Shown piece by piece: positions 20,001-30,500 of a stretch of DNA of 64,000 nt. Under the pieces are notes generated by a model, which was not told where the DNA came from, made no database searches, and saw only the letters and a program-made list of their open reading frames with translations. The position numbers and the translations under genes are program-made. The stretch spans positions 33,018 through 97,017 of IMG/VR virus record IMGVR_UViG_3300011113_000265; one strand, given 5' to 3'. The DNA comes from a virus. The stretch's first letter is position 1. Each line of letters starts with the position of its first letter.

Positions 20001-23000
20001 CTCAACAAAAGTTTCAATATTTAGGTCCTAATTATATGACTGATAGAGATTCATATATTAAAAGTGGATCTGAAGGTGAATGGAAAAATAGATTAGGTTT
20101 TGTTGCAGGTAGAAAAACATCTTATGGTTATTTAATGCCTAGTATGGTTAAAGGTACTGTATTAGAACAATTAAATAGATTTATGTTAGAGAATGGTATA
20201 GACGTTATACATTTTAGTTCTGCTGCTAAATTTGGTGCAGGTAAAACTAGAAACTTTTATAGTACTACTACAACACCTGAAGGTATAACACACACTACTA
20301 GATTTAATAACGCACCTATTGAATATGGTGAAATAGGTTATTTAGATTTTAGATATATGGGTAAACAACAAGAAGTTTCTTATGAATCTAAAAATGAAGC
20401 AAGTGATAGTACTCAAGGTAGAAAAACTAATTTAAGTGGTATTATTGAAAATGGTGAAGCTATTAATGAAGAATTAGAACAATATTTAGAAGAGTATGAT
20501 AATATTTATAGAGATTTAATAAGTGAGTTAATTAAAGAATTAAGTAACTCTTATAAGTTATCTCCAGTTACTTTTAATATGATGGACACTATGAAGTTTG
20601 TTAATCTTATTAGAAAGCAAGCTGAACAAAGAGATTCTCCTAATAATATTATTGATTCTATTGTAGATTGGGCTAATAGTGATACTACTCTTAAATATAT
20701 TGAAAGTTTAGCTAACTATCAAAAAATACAATATGTATTAACTAGTATAGTTACTAATAAACTACTTATATTAAAAAGACCTGGTACAATGCTTCCACAA
20801 TCTCCTAGTACTGGTTGGGAAAATAAAGCTAGACAAGTAATTGGTGATAAATTAGTAGCAAGTGATGAGTATAAATTTTATACTTTTGAATATGATACTG
20901 ACGGTAATATAATTAAAGTTAATCCTTGTGAATGTGCAATACCTTTACCTGTTAAATATATAGATGGTTTATTAGATTATTATGATGGTTCACAAGTATT
21001 AGTTAATAATGAAATTATTAGAAAACCTAATGCTCAACGTAGTATATCAAAACTTATTGATATATTAAATGAGGAAATAGAATCTGGTAATGTTCAACAT
21101 CAAATTACTATTAAAGGTCTTAGAATTCCTAATCAACAAATGTCTTCTAATGATGTATTTAAAGTTAAGAAATTCTTAAATCCTATCTATAATCAAACTA
21201 TTATAGTACCTAATGAAATTATTGTAAAGACTGGATCAGATTATGATATCGATAAGGAAAGTTTATACTTTCCAATATTAGATGATAAGATGATGATTAA
21301 AGGTCCTGATGAATTAAATAATATACAAAAAGCACAACAAGATTTATTAAGTTTAGAAATTAAAATGTTGCTGCATCCTAGTAGAGTTAAAAGATTACTT
21401 ACACCAGTAACAGAAGGTTCTATTAAACAAATTGCTAAAGATAAACAAAAACAAATTGCTCAACAAGAAAAAAATAGTCCTAATAAAACTGTAAATAAAC
21501 CAGCTACACATTTATTTGAAATGTCTAGTTTAATTGATGGTACATTAGAATATGTAGGTGGTAAGAAAGGTGTAGGTATTGTTGCTACTTGGATTACATT
21601 TCACAAATTAGCTGAAAGATATAAAATTACACTTAAACCTAGTTATTATGATGCTAGTAAAGAAACTTATATATCAACAGCTTTAAATAATCAATTTCTT
21701 GATGGTGTAGATAAATATGATACAGAAGGTAATATAATATTTTATAATACTTATAATGAACATAATGGTGTTATTGAACAAATAGAAGATATTCTTAGTT
21801 CATTAATCACTAGTCAAGTAGATATTGTAAAAGATAGTTATTCATCTGTTGTTAATATTAAACTTAATACACTTAATTTAGTATGTTATTTAGTAATGAG
21901 AGGTTGTTCTACTCAAAGTATAATTAATTTTATAGATAATCCTTATGTTAAACAATTTAATAAAATTAAAGATATAAATAAAGCACAATCTATTAATAGT
22001 GATTATGCTAGATCTAATAAAGATATTGTTGAATTTATTGCTAATAAAAATAAAAATATTGAAGCTTTATTAAATGAATATATAAAATTAAGTGAACAAT
22101 CTTTTAAAATTAAAGATGTTAAAGATTATTTATCAGCTGATACTAAGTATTTAAAAAGTCCTGAAGAAGTTTGGGAAGTAGATAATACTTTATACAGTAA
22201 AATAATTTCTACAGAAGGACTTATTTCTGAAAATCAAATAAATAATTTAAGAGATAATAGTTTGCTTAGTGGTTTTATTACATCAAGATCATTAATTAAC
22301 ACTATATTTGATCGTTTATATCTTACAAGAAATTCTAGTAATAAAGAATTAGTTAATAAACAATCTTTATTAACCAGAAATGGTTTTTCACATATCTTTA
22401 ATACAGAAGCTAAAAACAAAGCTGTAAAGCGTTATAATGAACATTTTGTTACGTTCCTTATACAGAATATTATTAAACATAATTATGATAATTTAAAGAG
22501 TGGACCTAATAGTTTAGCTAAAAGAATATTAAGAGCTAAGGATAATCCTCAATTTAAAAATAATACTTTAATAAAACAATTAGTTGCTATTATTGATAAT
22601 AAATTAGGCAATAATACTAATCAACAAATAGATAATATTAAATTATATTTTAGTAAATTAACTACAGCTGAAACTAATAATCTAATTAGTAACTATGAAG
22701 ATATAGAAAAAATTGATAATGATTTATATAAAGATTTAGTATATTTTAATTTATATCAAGCTGGTATATCTAATAGTCCTTATCAATTAAATAAAATACT
22801 TTCTTATAAAGGACAAAAATTAGTATTAAATGCTATTAATAGTCCTGAGATACAAAAGTTGCTTACAGATGAAAATCTTGCTATATTTTATGATAAGTTT
22901 TTTAAGAATAATCCTACTTTAGTTAAAAAAAATAGAAAAATTAAAGCTTCCGATTTTGTTGAAAATAATGATTTTGAAAGTTTTGAAAAATCAATGGATT

Positions 23001-23449
23001 ATATTTCAAATCCTTTCTTATTATATACTAAACAATATACTAAAGAAAGTAAGATTGTTTTACAAGATGAATTTGGAAATACAATTATACCTGAAGGTGG
23101 TGTTAATGGTATAGATTATACTATTAAACCTGGTGATAAAGCTAATGAAAAGATAGTAAACTTAATTAGTAATTATCAAATATCTGAAATTGCTGAAGCT
23201 CCTAGTAGTGAAACTGTTGCTAAACAAGCTATTGTTGAACTTACTCAACCTACTACACCTACTCAACCACAAGCTGATACATTTTATAATCTTAAAGATT
23301 TTTCAGATGAACAGAAATTTAGTATATTAGATAATATGATATCTAAAGGTGATGCTACTACTGAAGAAGATGCTGTAGATCAATTAAATCAAATGTTAGC
23401 AACTGATAAGCAGTTTGCTGTTGAATATATGAAATCTTGTTTAACTTAA
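17003..23449 (+). CDS. Virion RNA polymerase, catalytic protein (phi14:2 gp66-like)
   Basis: This 2148-residue protein carries the sequence SDYDIDKESLYF, giving a DxDxD metal-binding triad at D1413, D1415 and D1417. That is the signature of the crAss-like virion RNA polymerase (phi14:2 gp66), a single-chain two-barrel enzyme related to eukaryotic RNA-dependent RNA polymerases. The length is close to that of gp66 (about 2180 residues). In phi14:2 the enzyme is packaged, ejected with the DNA and transcribes the early genes. Preceding basic segments (KTGSDYD context, PGTMLPQSPS, QITIKGLRIPNQQ) lie where the barrel containing the active site would be. The first 1000 residues are helical and may form the ejection-related N-terminal region. 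It starts 22 bases after the cargo gene and is followed by other giant polymerase-module proteins. Confidence 0.9.
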   Translation: MIFACPIKSSQAWKDLEATYGKQMAWNLYYMNAGTIPSLTEAKLIRVNHESQLNSFMFEDIKLSSTEKDDLFKTLKYWFIRNMTGSFDTLDKLENLLEDEIDSKTLRTIYENTLTDIFNNIGPEPGSRLEQIFIAIVKDHPYDETTKSNIFLEEFGIDAGYGQGLIYNQFKKQLNNLLSFEVDDESENEKTKGNEDVKDSYGKEALKQNRKDSFSRGIKLLLSGIPKLQGTNLSDINSYVTTQTFGSAQPMDQSTVNNLLLNTFANTPANINDFFEKIYKEKDNNPTINWLYEKIFQHVKVTTNEQGIIVNSEIKADETNLARLNLINKFIQSFANYKYKLNSFVVSPSDSSAEGFNIKKQDADTNNLKNRMLKEWDANLIKNYSEGFVDSKGYKINFNSNQGFLNYILNEKTPLIDRLTALGIPNIENRMLDSEELLPIRNTKATLFDVSSQLLNSIRTNQNKILNLSNIQEIFNPKAKDEFLDMHVSVVGILEHLIPYRKDYDNQLYNIDGNLISSINLNNYQTLMLTRLQSAVSKALKIYPDDWAKNNGKNVLEYLNNEIPEALNLWSSDSIFLDRIIRGNNLSIELLDGMTSVGESGVHTSVLSETDLWSTFIDSSLDNLFPAIKHADRSMFYGYSFGYGDTDILSNSGKYVPNVEWKNVFKNYLFKYLDTEIRRIRIAQDKNSIGNQIQNYNKQSKKFILFEDILDVNNSANQNKIDDLINSYTGFDNLVNNPWVADRFENWSNQYFTKTIAAANSVGIGENIKNSGIDAKILNKLYVALDYSARSKPKNKQFLDEVISIAAAKYFIGSIEQSKLFFGDPALYNIKESDGILIYDMIKRVNMQSSTKMVGIVDDINNSFLNNLALDKKYQISFDGQNYFSYKKNFDGTITELVINDPKTITSIGTELAMIFGEDSPEYKAYTKGFEEPDGYSIGNIFFALEGIIRTEGIASGRLNVLEKELKALHSSKEEINKLYTIPKGMSAKDYMTNELRPFTQQKFQYLGPNYMTDRDSYIKSGSEGEWKNRLGFVAGRKTSYGYLMPSMVKGTVLEQLNRFMLENGIDVIHFSSAAKFGAGKTRNFYSTTTTPEGITHTTRFNNAPIEYGEIGYLDFRYMGKQQEVSYESKNEASDSTQGRKTNLSGIIENGEAINEELEQYLEEYDNIYRDLISELIKELSNSYKLSPVTFNMMDTMKFVNLIRKQAEQRDSPNNIIDSIVDWANSDTTLKYIESLANYQKIQYVLTSIVTNKLLILKRPGTMLPQSPSTGWENKARQVIGDKLVASDEYKFYTFEYDTDGNIIKVNPCECAIPLPVKYIDGLLDYYDGSQVLVNNEIIRKPNAQRSISKLIDILNEEIESGNVQHQITIKGLRIPNQQMSSNDVFKVKKFLNPIYNQTIIVPNEIIVKTGSDYDIDKESLYFPILDDKMMIKGPDELNNIQKAQQDLLSLEIKMLLHPSRVKRLLTPVTEGSIKQIAKDKQKQIAQQEKNSPNKTVNKPATHLFEMSSLIDGTLEYVGGKKGVGIVATWITFHKLAERYKITLKPSYYDASKETYISTALNNQFLDGVDKYDTEGNIIFYNTYNEHNGVIEQIEDILSSLITSQVDIVKDSYSSVVNIKLNTLNLVCYLVMRGCSTQSIINFIDNPYVKQFNKIKDINKAQSINSDYARSNKDIVEFIANKNKNIEALLNEYIKLSEQSFKIKDVKDYLSADTKYLKSPEEVWEVDNTLYSKIISTEGLISENQINNLRDNSLLSGFITSRSLINTIFDRLYLTRNSSNKELVNKQSLLTRNGFSHIFNTEAKNKAVKRYNEHFVTFLIQNIIKHNYDNLKSGPNSLAKRILRAKDNPQFKNNTLIKQLVAIIDNKLGNNTNQQIDNIKLYFSKLTTAETNNLISNYEDIEKIDNDLYKDLVYFNLYQAGISNSPYQLNKILSYKGQKLVLNAINSPEIQKLLTDENLAIFYDKFFKNNPTLVKKNRKIKASDFVENNDFESFEKSMDYISNPFLLYTKQYTKESKIVLQDEFGNTIIPEGGVNGIDYTIKPGDKANEKIVNLISNYQISEIAEAPSSETVAKQAIVELTQPTTPTQPQADTFYNLKDFSDEQKFSILDNMISKGDATTEEDAVDQLNQMLATDKQFAVEYMKSCLT

Positions 23450-23463
23450 AAATATAAAATATA

Positions 23464-23874
23464 ATGTTACCTAAATTAAAAGGAAGTCAAATGGAACCTG
23501 CTGGTTCAACTAAAGCTGCTGTGCAAGCTATATCACAATGCTTATTTGAAGTTGAAATTCAAATGCATATAGTACATTTACAAGCAAGAGATAAATCATT
23601 TGCAATGCATGAAGCTCTTGGTGCATTCTACTCATCACTAGCTGATCTTAATGATGATTTAGTAGAAAAGAGTTTTGTTAAGACTGGTCTTATGATGAAT
23701 TACACTAGTATGAATATTACTAATAATGTAGAACCTATTTCTTATATTAAAAAAGAAATGGCTAAGATTGAGTCTATGAGAACTAAAGTTACTGAAGGTT
23801 ATATACAACAAATAGTTGATAATATACTTGAGCAATTTGCTCATGCAATTTACAAACTTGAAAATCTACACTAA
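23464..23874 (+). CDS. Dps/ferritin-like four-helix protein (DUF5856-like)
   Basis: The protein has 136 residues. Its central segment (EIQMHIVHLQARDKSFAMHE then GAFYSSLADLNDDLVE) matches the pattern of Dps-type ferritins: a histidine-containing first helix, a short aromatic linker with F46 and H49, then D64 and E68. The H49-to-D64 and D64-to-E68 spacings (15 and 4) equal those of the Dps ferroxidase ligands, and H38 is within one residue of the first ligand. Small helical proteins of this type are found in phages as a domain of unknown function. It lies between the virion RNA polymerase and the 1144-residue protein, so it may be packaged. A DNA-binding or iron-related role is inference; the fold could also be kept without ferroxidase activity. 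Confidence 0.55.
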   Translation: MLPKLKGSQMEPAGSTKAAVQAISQCLFEVEIQMHIVHLQARDKSFAMHEALGAFYSSLADLNDDLVEKSFVKTGLMMNYTSMNITNNVEPISYIKKEMAKIESMRTKVTEGYIQQIVDNILEQFAHAIYKLENLH

Positions 23875-26800
23875 TGGCTGTATTTTGTATAACAACTAGT
23901 AATCCTGAATTCCAAAAGCTACTAGCTGAAAGTGGAAAGAAACAAGGCGTGTTTGCTATGATGGTTTCTAAATGGATGACTGAAAATGAAGTATATGATA
24001 GGTACCCAACTTTACAAGAGTTGGGTATTTCTCCTATAACTAGTGTTAAACCAAATAAATTATTTGGATTATCTGAATCAGAAAATTTACAATTTAGTAT
24101 AAATACACTAAATGCTATAAATGAATTTTTACAAGAAATTGGAGTAGAACAAAGATTTATTTCACAATTTATGAATGAGCAAGGTATTGCTCAAGATAAT
24201 GTTCTTGCTGCTGCTAATTTTATTCAAGGTACTGTTGATATAATTGATGATGTAGAAAAAAGACCTTTAGCATGGGATAAACTTCCTGAAGAAGCTGCTC
24301 ACTGGTGGTATAGATTATTAAAACATTCATCACCTTTAAAAAAATCATTATGGGAAGCTGCTAAAAATTCTGATAAATTAAAAGAACTAGCAGGTTCTAA
24401 TTATGGTGATTATAATTCATTAGATGCTTTTACAGAAGAAGCTATTGGACAATTAATTGCTGAATCTATATATAGAATTCAAAATAATAAAGCAACTGAA
24501 GCAGATAAAAATTTTTGGGATAAATTTATTGATTGGATTAAAAAATTACTTAATAAAGTAGAACAACATATAAATACTCCTTTTGATGAAGCTGCTGAAA
24601 AAATATTAAATAAAGATATAAAAGATTTATATGATTTAGAATATTATTCTAATATTGTTAATAGGTTAACTGATAATGAATTAGATAAAATTGTAAATGA
24701 TATTCATAATAATGATATTATATATGATTCTAAAAATAAAAATATTATATATCAATATAATAATTTAGCGTATAATATTAATTTTTATCTTGATGAGTCA
24801 AATAAACAACTTAATTTAAATTTTAGTTCTCAATTTGATACTCAAAATCCTTATACAAATTTTATACAAACAATTATTCCTGATATATGGCAATATCAAA
24901 GTTCAGGTTTTTCAAAAACAGATATTAATAGTATTTCTAGTGATGAAGAATTAACCGAATATTTAATGGATGCTCTTCAATATTTCAATTTAAGTAAATA
25001 TGAAGAAGTTAAACAAAATATTCAAAAGTCAATTTCTAAATCATATTCAGATATTACAGATATTAATATTTTAAAACAAATATTTAATAGATTATTTAGT
25101 GATGGAGCTTTTGATGAATTATTTCAAGAATATAAAAATAAATCTATAAATAAAGGAAAGTTTATTGTTGAATTAAAAAAAATAACTAATAACTATATTA
25201 ATATAAATAATTCTCAAATAGATATTAATTTATTAGATAAAGAATTAAATTTAAAATCAACAAGAGTATTTAATAAAGGACATTTTCAAAAAATAGAATT
25301 ACCTAGAATTTTAAATGCTTTAGTTTATAATAAATTAAATGATATTAAAGCTAATAAATATTTACTAGTTAAAAATTTTAGAGAAAATTCTAAAGATTTA
25401 TCTACAGATACAATTAAAACAATTTTTAAATTAAATGAATTAATAGATCGCAAACTTAAAAATAAACCTATAGATAGTAGTAAATTTAAAGAAGAAGCTT
25501 TAAAAAAGATATATGATATTATAATTAATGATTTTAATGATTTAGGATATTCAGATTATATTATTAATTCTAATCAAAATAATTCAGTTGGATTTAAAAT
25601 AAATGATTTATTATTTGATGATTTTAAATTATTAGAAAATATAAAATATGATTCTAAAAATAAAGGTATAAGATTTTGGGCAGAAATACCTGAAACATTT
25701 TCTCAAGTTTATGGAAATAGTTTTTTTGTTAAATTATTAATAGATAATTTAAAGAAAGATAATATTTATAATGATATTATGAATCCTATAAAAGGATATT
25801 ATGATAAAATTAAATTTTCAAAATATTCTTTTAGTAATTTAAATATAAAAAATATTAATTCTGATGAATTTAAAGAAATTTTATTTTTTGATAGTATATT
25901 ATTATCATCTGATTTAAAACAAAATTTAAGTAATATTGTTAAAGAAAAAACTGGTAAATCTTTAAGTGTTTATTTTTCTAATATATTAAATAATACATTA
26001 AATACTGAATATTTAAATAGTGAGAAAAAAATAATTAATAGAAAATTAGGAGTTAATAAATTATATTCTGAAGAATATTTTAAATCTTTTGATAAAATAG
26101 ATAGATTTTTTATTGCTGCTAAAATTTCTGAAATTTTAGAAACAAGTAATAAAAAAGTAATTACTGAACTTGCTGTTCTAAATGTAATGAATCAAATTAA
26201 TTATGATCCAAATGAAGCTTATGAAAGAGGTTTTGGATTTTATCATGGTTTTCCAGGATATTCAGATCAAACTGAAACAAATGAAATAACTTTTAGTGAT
26301 GTTAAAAATTTTGTAGATGGTGTATTATGGAGTACTGATAGAGAATTACATTTTCCATTATCAACTTATACTGCTCAATCTAAATTTAAAAATGAAAAAT
26401 GGAATCATAAATTAGGATCACGTAGACAACAAGTTAGAATTGTTTTATTTCCTGAATCTTCTGATATTAAATTAGCAGGTAAAGATGATATTTATTCAGG
26501 TCAAAGAGATAGTGTAAGATTAGAAGAATTAAATTTAAAGTTACCTGTTACTAAATATTATTTTAGAGATGTTGATAGTATTACATCAACTATTGCAGAT
26601 TCAATAGAACTTAGAGATCATAATCATAATGAACAAGTTATTGATTTAAAAAAAGGTAGATTTTATTTTGAATATGATGATGATATTTCAGATGAAATTA
26701 AAAATTATTTAAATACAGTAAATCAAAAATTATTAAATAATTTAAAAGTAAATCCAAATATTATTAATGAAAACTCTGATTATATTGATAATTCACCTTA

Positions 26801-27308
26801 TGTTGTTAAAAGAACTAATAAATCTTTAATTGATATTAAAAAATCTAATGAAGTAAATAAAAAATTTACTAAAGGTCCTTTAATTAATATATCTAAATTA
26901 TATAAAGATATTAAAAAAGAATTAACAGAAGATAAAATTATAAAATATAAATTAGAAAAAAGAGAAAATTTAACTAATTATTTAGAAGCTTATATAAAAG
27001 ATTTTAAAGAATTTAATCAAGTATTAAATCAATATACTGATTATCGACAAGATAAAGAAAATCTTTTATATAATAATGATATAATTGAAGTAATTGATTT
27101 TTATTTAAATAGTGGTGAAGCTCCAACTTTTACTAATTTTCAATCTCATGTTAATACTAATAGAATAAATTATTTATTTGCTATAGATCAAGCTAATAAA
27201 CAAACTTATTCTTATAGTAGTCAAACTGGATTAGCTATGTCTAATGCTGAAGCTAAAGCTTTTAATAGTTTAGTAAATGATGGTACAATATCAATTAAAT
27301 GTGAATAA
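23874..27308 (+). CDS. Giant virion-module protein with zincin-like segment
   Basis: The 1144-residue protein starts in the stop codon of the Dps-like gene (TAATG overlap). Near residues 138-145 it has PEEAAHWW and near 186-197 FTEEAIGQLIAE. This pairing of an EExxHW helix with a later acidic helix resembles the degenerate zincin metallopeptidase domains reported in giant proteins of crAss-like phages. The rest is very rich in Asn, Lys and Ile, with alternating helices and a segment around 800-860 (FGFYHGFPGYSDQ, then HFPLSTYTAQS) that looks like a folded globular domain. Its place in the polymerase module suggests a virion component ejected with the polymerase. Protease activity is only a suggestion, since no full HExxH is present. 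Confidence 0.5.
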   Translation: MAVFCITTSNPEFQKLLAESGKKQGVFAMMVSKWMTENEVYDRYPTLQELGISPITSVKPNKLFGLSESENLQFSINTLNAINEFLQEIGVEQRFISQFMNEQGIAQDNVLAAANFIQGTVDIIDDVEKRPLAWDKLPEEAAHWWYRLLKHSSPLKKSLWEAAKNSDKLKELAGSNYGDYNSLDAFTEEAIGQLIAESIYRIQNNKATEADKNFWDKFIDWIKKLLNKVEQHINTPFDEAAEKILNKDIKDLYDLEYYSNIVNRLTDNELDKIVNDIHNNDIIYDSKNKNIIYQYNNLAYNINFYLDESNKQLNLNFSSQFDTQNPYTNFIQTIIPDIWQYQSSGFSKTDINSISSDEELTEYLMDALQYFNLSKYEEVKQNIQKSISKSYSDITDINILKQIFNRLFSDGAFDELFQEYKNKSINKGKFIVELKKITNNYININNSQIDINLLDKELNLKSTRVFNKGHFQKIELPRILNALVYNKLNDIKANKYLLVKNFRENSKDLSTDTIKTIFKLNELIDRKLKNKPIDSSKFKEEALKKIYDIIINDFNDLGYSDYIINSNQNNSVGFKINDLLFDDFKLLENIKYDSKNKGIRFWAEIPETFSQVYGNSFFVKLLIDNLKKDNIYNDIMNPIKGYYDKIKFSKYSFSNLNIKNINSDEFKEILFFDSILLSSDLKQNLSNIVKEKTGKSLSVYFSNILNNTLNTEYLNSEKKIINRKLGVNKLYSEEYFKSFDKIDRFFIAAKISEILETSNKKVITELAVLNVMNQINYDPNEAYERGFGFYHGFPGYSDQTETNEITFSDVKNFVDGVLWSTDRELHFPLSTYTAQSKFKNEKWNHKLGSRRQQVRIVLFPESSDIKLAGKDDIYSGQRDSVRLEELNLKLPVTKYYFRDVDSITSTIADSIELRDHNHNEQVIDLKKGRFYFEYDDDISDEIKNYLNTVNQKLLNNLKVNPNIINENSDYIDNSPYVVKRTNKSLIDIKKSNEVNKKFTKGPLINISKLYKDIKKELTEDKIIKYKLEKRENLTNYLEAYIKDFKEFNQVLNQYTDYRQDKENLLYNNDIIEVIDFYLNSGEAPTFTNFQSHVNTNRINYLFAIDQANKQTYSYSSQTGLAMSNAEAKAFNSLVNDGTISIKCE

Positions 27309-27538
27309 TGTTATTACAATTAAACCCAACAATACCTGTGTATATCCCTGAGTTTGATGCTGAAGGATATGCATTTTTAGTTAATGAAACACATGAAGAA
27401 GATTATCTTTATTTTACTGTTGCTTTAGATAATGGTGAGATATGGATACTTGATAATAGAAGAGTTAGATTTTGTGTTAATAGAACTAAATCTAGAAATA
27501 AAATAAATAAATTAAATAAATCAGAATACATAAAATGA
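27308..27538 (+). CDS. Small conserved beta-rich protein, function unknown
   Basis: The protein has 76 residues. Its first 55 are rich in alternating hydrophobic, acidic and aromatic residues (PVYIPEFDAEGYAFLV, then YLYFTVALDNGEIWILDNRRVR), which suggests a small beta-barrel or SH3-like domain. The tail is basic (Lys/Asn). It starts at the A of the upstream TAA (TAATG) and ends in an ATGA overlap with the next gene, so all three are translationally coupled. Its retention between two giant virion genes suggests a structural or accessory role in the same complex. I do not recognise the family. Confidence 0.55.
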   Translation: MLLQLNPTIPVYIPEFDAEGYAFLVNETHEEDYLYFTVALDNGEIWILDNRRVRFCVNRTKSRNKINKLNKSEYIK

Positions 27539-30500
27539 GTTGTTCAATAGATCCAGATAAAATAACAGTTGGTGAAGTTAGAGATCTTGTTAGGCGTAAA
27601 GAATTTAGTGAATTTAAACCTAATAAAGATGATGCTGCTTCTGATGTTATTAAAAAAATACAAGCTTTACAAAATAAAGTAACTACTGAATTAGTAGATA
27701 ATACACAGCTAGTTAAAGGATATCATTTAGATCCTAGTGGTAAGACTATGCGTTATGTATGGTTAGATACTAAAGAACTAGCTTTTAGTGGTAGGGTAAC
27801 TGATATTAATAAAGCTAAATTTGTTAAAAGAAAAGGTGTTAAAGCTGCTGAAGAATTATCTAGTTTACCTGATAATATTATAAAACGTGATGCTGGTACT
27901 AAAGTACATAAAGCATTAGAAAAACTTGCTTTTTGGTTTATTAAAAATGATAAGTCTGGTTTAGTTGCTAATGATTTATCTAAAATACCTGATGTTGATG
28001 AAGATCAAATAAAAAATGAATTAGGTGTTTCAGATGGAGTTTTTTTAAATTTAAAAGAAGCATTTTCTGAAATATGGAGTACTGTTAAAAGTACACAAAA
28101 ACAAATTGACCCTAATGGAAAGTTTTGGATAAATCCTGAAACTTTTATGTTAGATTTTACAACATTTGATAAAGGTGGTACTGCAGATTTACTTATAGTT
28201 TACTCAGATAAAAGTGGTGGTTTATTTGATTATAAAACCATGAGTCCTTTAACAGATGAGAATTATAAAATTAAAGATCCTAATTGGATTGCTGATTATA
28301 AAATAGATGAGTTTAATACTCAAATATCTACTTTAATAGATATGTATAAAAAAATAGGTATTACTAAATTTAGACATGCTAGAATTGTACCTATTCAAAT
28401 TAGTTTAGCTCCTAAAGCTAAAACTGATACTACTAAAGCAGAAGGTGCTAAATTAACTGATAAATTTGTTACTGTTAAAATGGGTGAAAAGTTTGATGAA
28501 TATCTAACTCAAATACCTATTATAGTAGAAGAAACTGGTAATGAATCTTTAGATAGAGCTATTAAAGAAGCAATTACTCTTAAAAATAATCTTAATAAAA
28601 GATTAAAAAAATATAAAGAGGATAGTGCTGAGTATAATAAATTAGTATTTAGAATTAAAAAACTAAATAAAAGTATTAATGAAATTATGCTTAATAAAGA
28701 TATTAACTTTATGTTTAAACAATATAGAGAACTTGTTAATAGATATATGAAGGGTAATTCTTTAATGGTAGAAACAAGAGATCCTAATAATTCTTTATTT
28801 TTAAATAATCAAAAGATTAAAGATTTACTTGATGATTTAAGTATATTTGAAGCTATTGCTAGTTCTACTCCTGACTTTATTGATTCACTTGAATTAGGTG
28901 ATTTTACTCCTGAATCATATTTAAATGCTTTAAATGAAATACTAGGTAAAACAACTTTTTTAAAAAATAGTTTAGAGCAAAGACTTATTGATTTAAACTT
29001 AACTACTGATGAATATCAAGCTGCTAAGAATGATAAAAGCTTAAGTTGGTTTGATAAGTTATTTAGAAGATTTAGTAATATTAATAATACTATTTTTCAA
29101 AAAGTTAAACAACTATTAGACTTAGCTAATACAAGAACTAGATTAGATATTAGAAACTTTGAGAGCCAGCTAAAAAAAATAGATCAGGCCGTACAAGCTT
29201 ACGGTAACTCTGTAGGACTTTCAGGTATGAAAGTGTATGAACTATTTGTAAATAAAAAAACAGGTAATTTACATACTAAATACCTTAGTAAATTTTATGA
29301 TGAGTTATCTGAAGCTAGAAAAGATAAAGATGATGCTTTTTTAAATAAATATCTTAAACTTCGTGAAGATGCTCAAGAAATATTTGAAAAACGCAAACTT
29401 GATTATATGTTTAAAAACTCTTTAGTAGAAAGTGATTTAGAAAAAAATGATGCTTATATTAAATGGGAATCTGAAAATAATCCATCTAAACCTAGTTCTA
29501 ACACTAAATATTCTAACTATTGGTTTACTTATTATGAAATAAATGAAGATGCTATTCCTAATGAATATTTTAATCCTGATTTCATAAAGATTAAAAGCAA
29601 TCAAGCTTTATTAGATTATTATAATTTTTGGACAGATAGTATGGAAACCTTTAGAGAGTATCTTGATCTTAGTGGTGATAAAATACCTAGAAATTTTATA
29701 CCTTGGATTAAAGCTAATACTGTAGAACAGTTTATGAATAATGGGATTAATATATCTTTAGATAGTTTTAAAAACATTATGAGTATTCAAGAAAATAATG
29801 AACTTGTGTTTAGAGAAGGTTATATTGAATTAAAAAGTGAAATAGATCCTGACACTGGTTTACCTAAAAGAGAAATACCTAGATACTTTATTAATCCTTT
29901 AATTAATCAACAAGGAGAAATAGATAGTAGTTTAAAATCTTTTGATTTATCTTCAAGTTTAATGATATTTGCTGGTATGGCTTATAATTATAACAATCTT
30001 AAAGAACATGAAAATACTATTGAAGCTCTTAAAGAAGTTCTTGCTAAATTAGGTGTAGTACAAACTACTGCTGAAGGTAAAACATTACCTAATTCTGAAA
30101 TTGGTAAAAGATCTGCTGAATTTAAATTATTAGAAGATCTTATTAATTCTCAATTATATGGAGCTTATTATAAAGAAAAACCTAGTAAAGCAACACAAGG
30201 TCTTCAAAAATTAAGATCTTATCAACAACTTACTACATTAGCTTTAGATCCTATATCATCAACAGTTAACTTAATGGGTGCTAGAACTAATGCTTTGTTT
30301 CAAGGTGTTAAAGGTTATTTTTATACTAGAGCAATGTATAATAAAGCATTAGATAATAGATTTAGAGATACTGAAAGATATAAAGCTTTAGCACATTTTT
30401 TTCAACCATATGCTAATAAACGTGTAGATGAAATAGCAAAAGAATTTAAAGGTAATAAGATTGCTAAAAAATTTAGTTATGATAACTTATTTGTTGGTTT

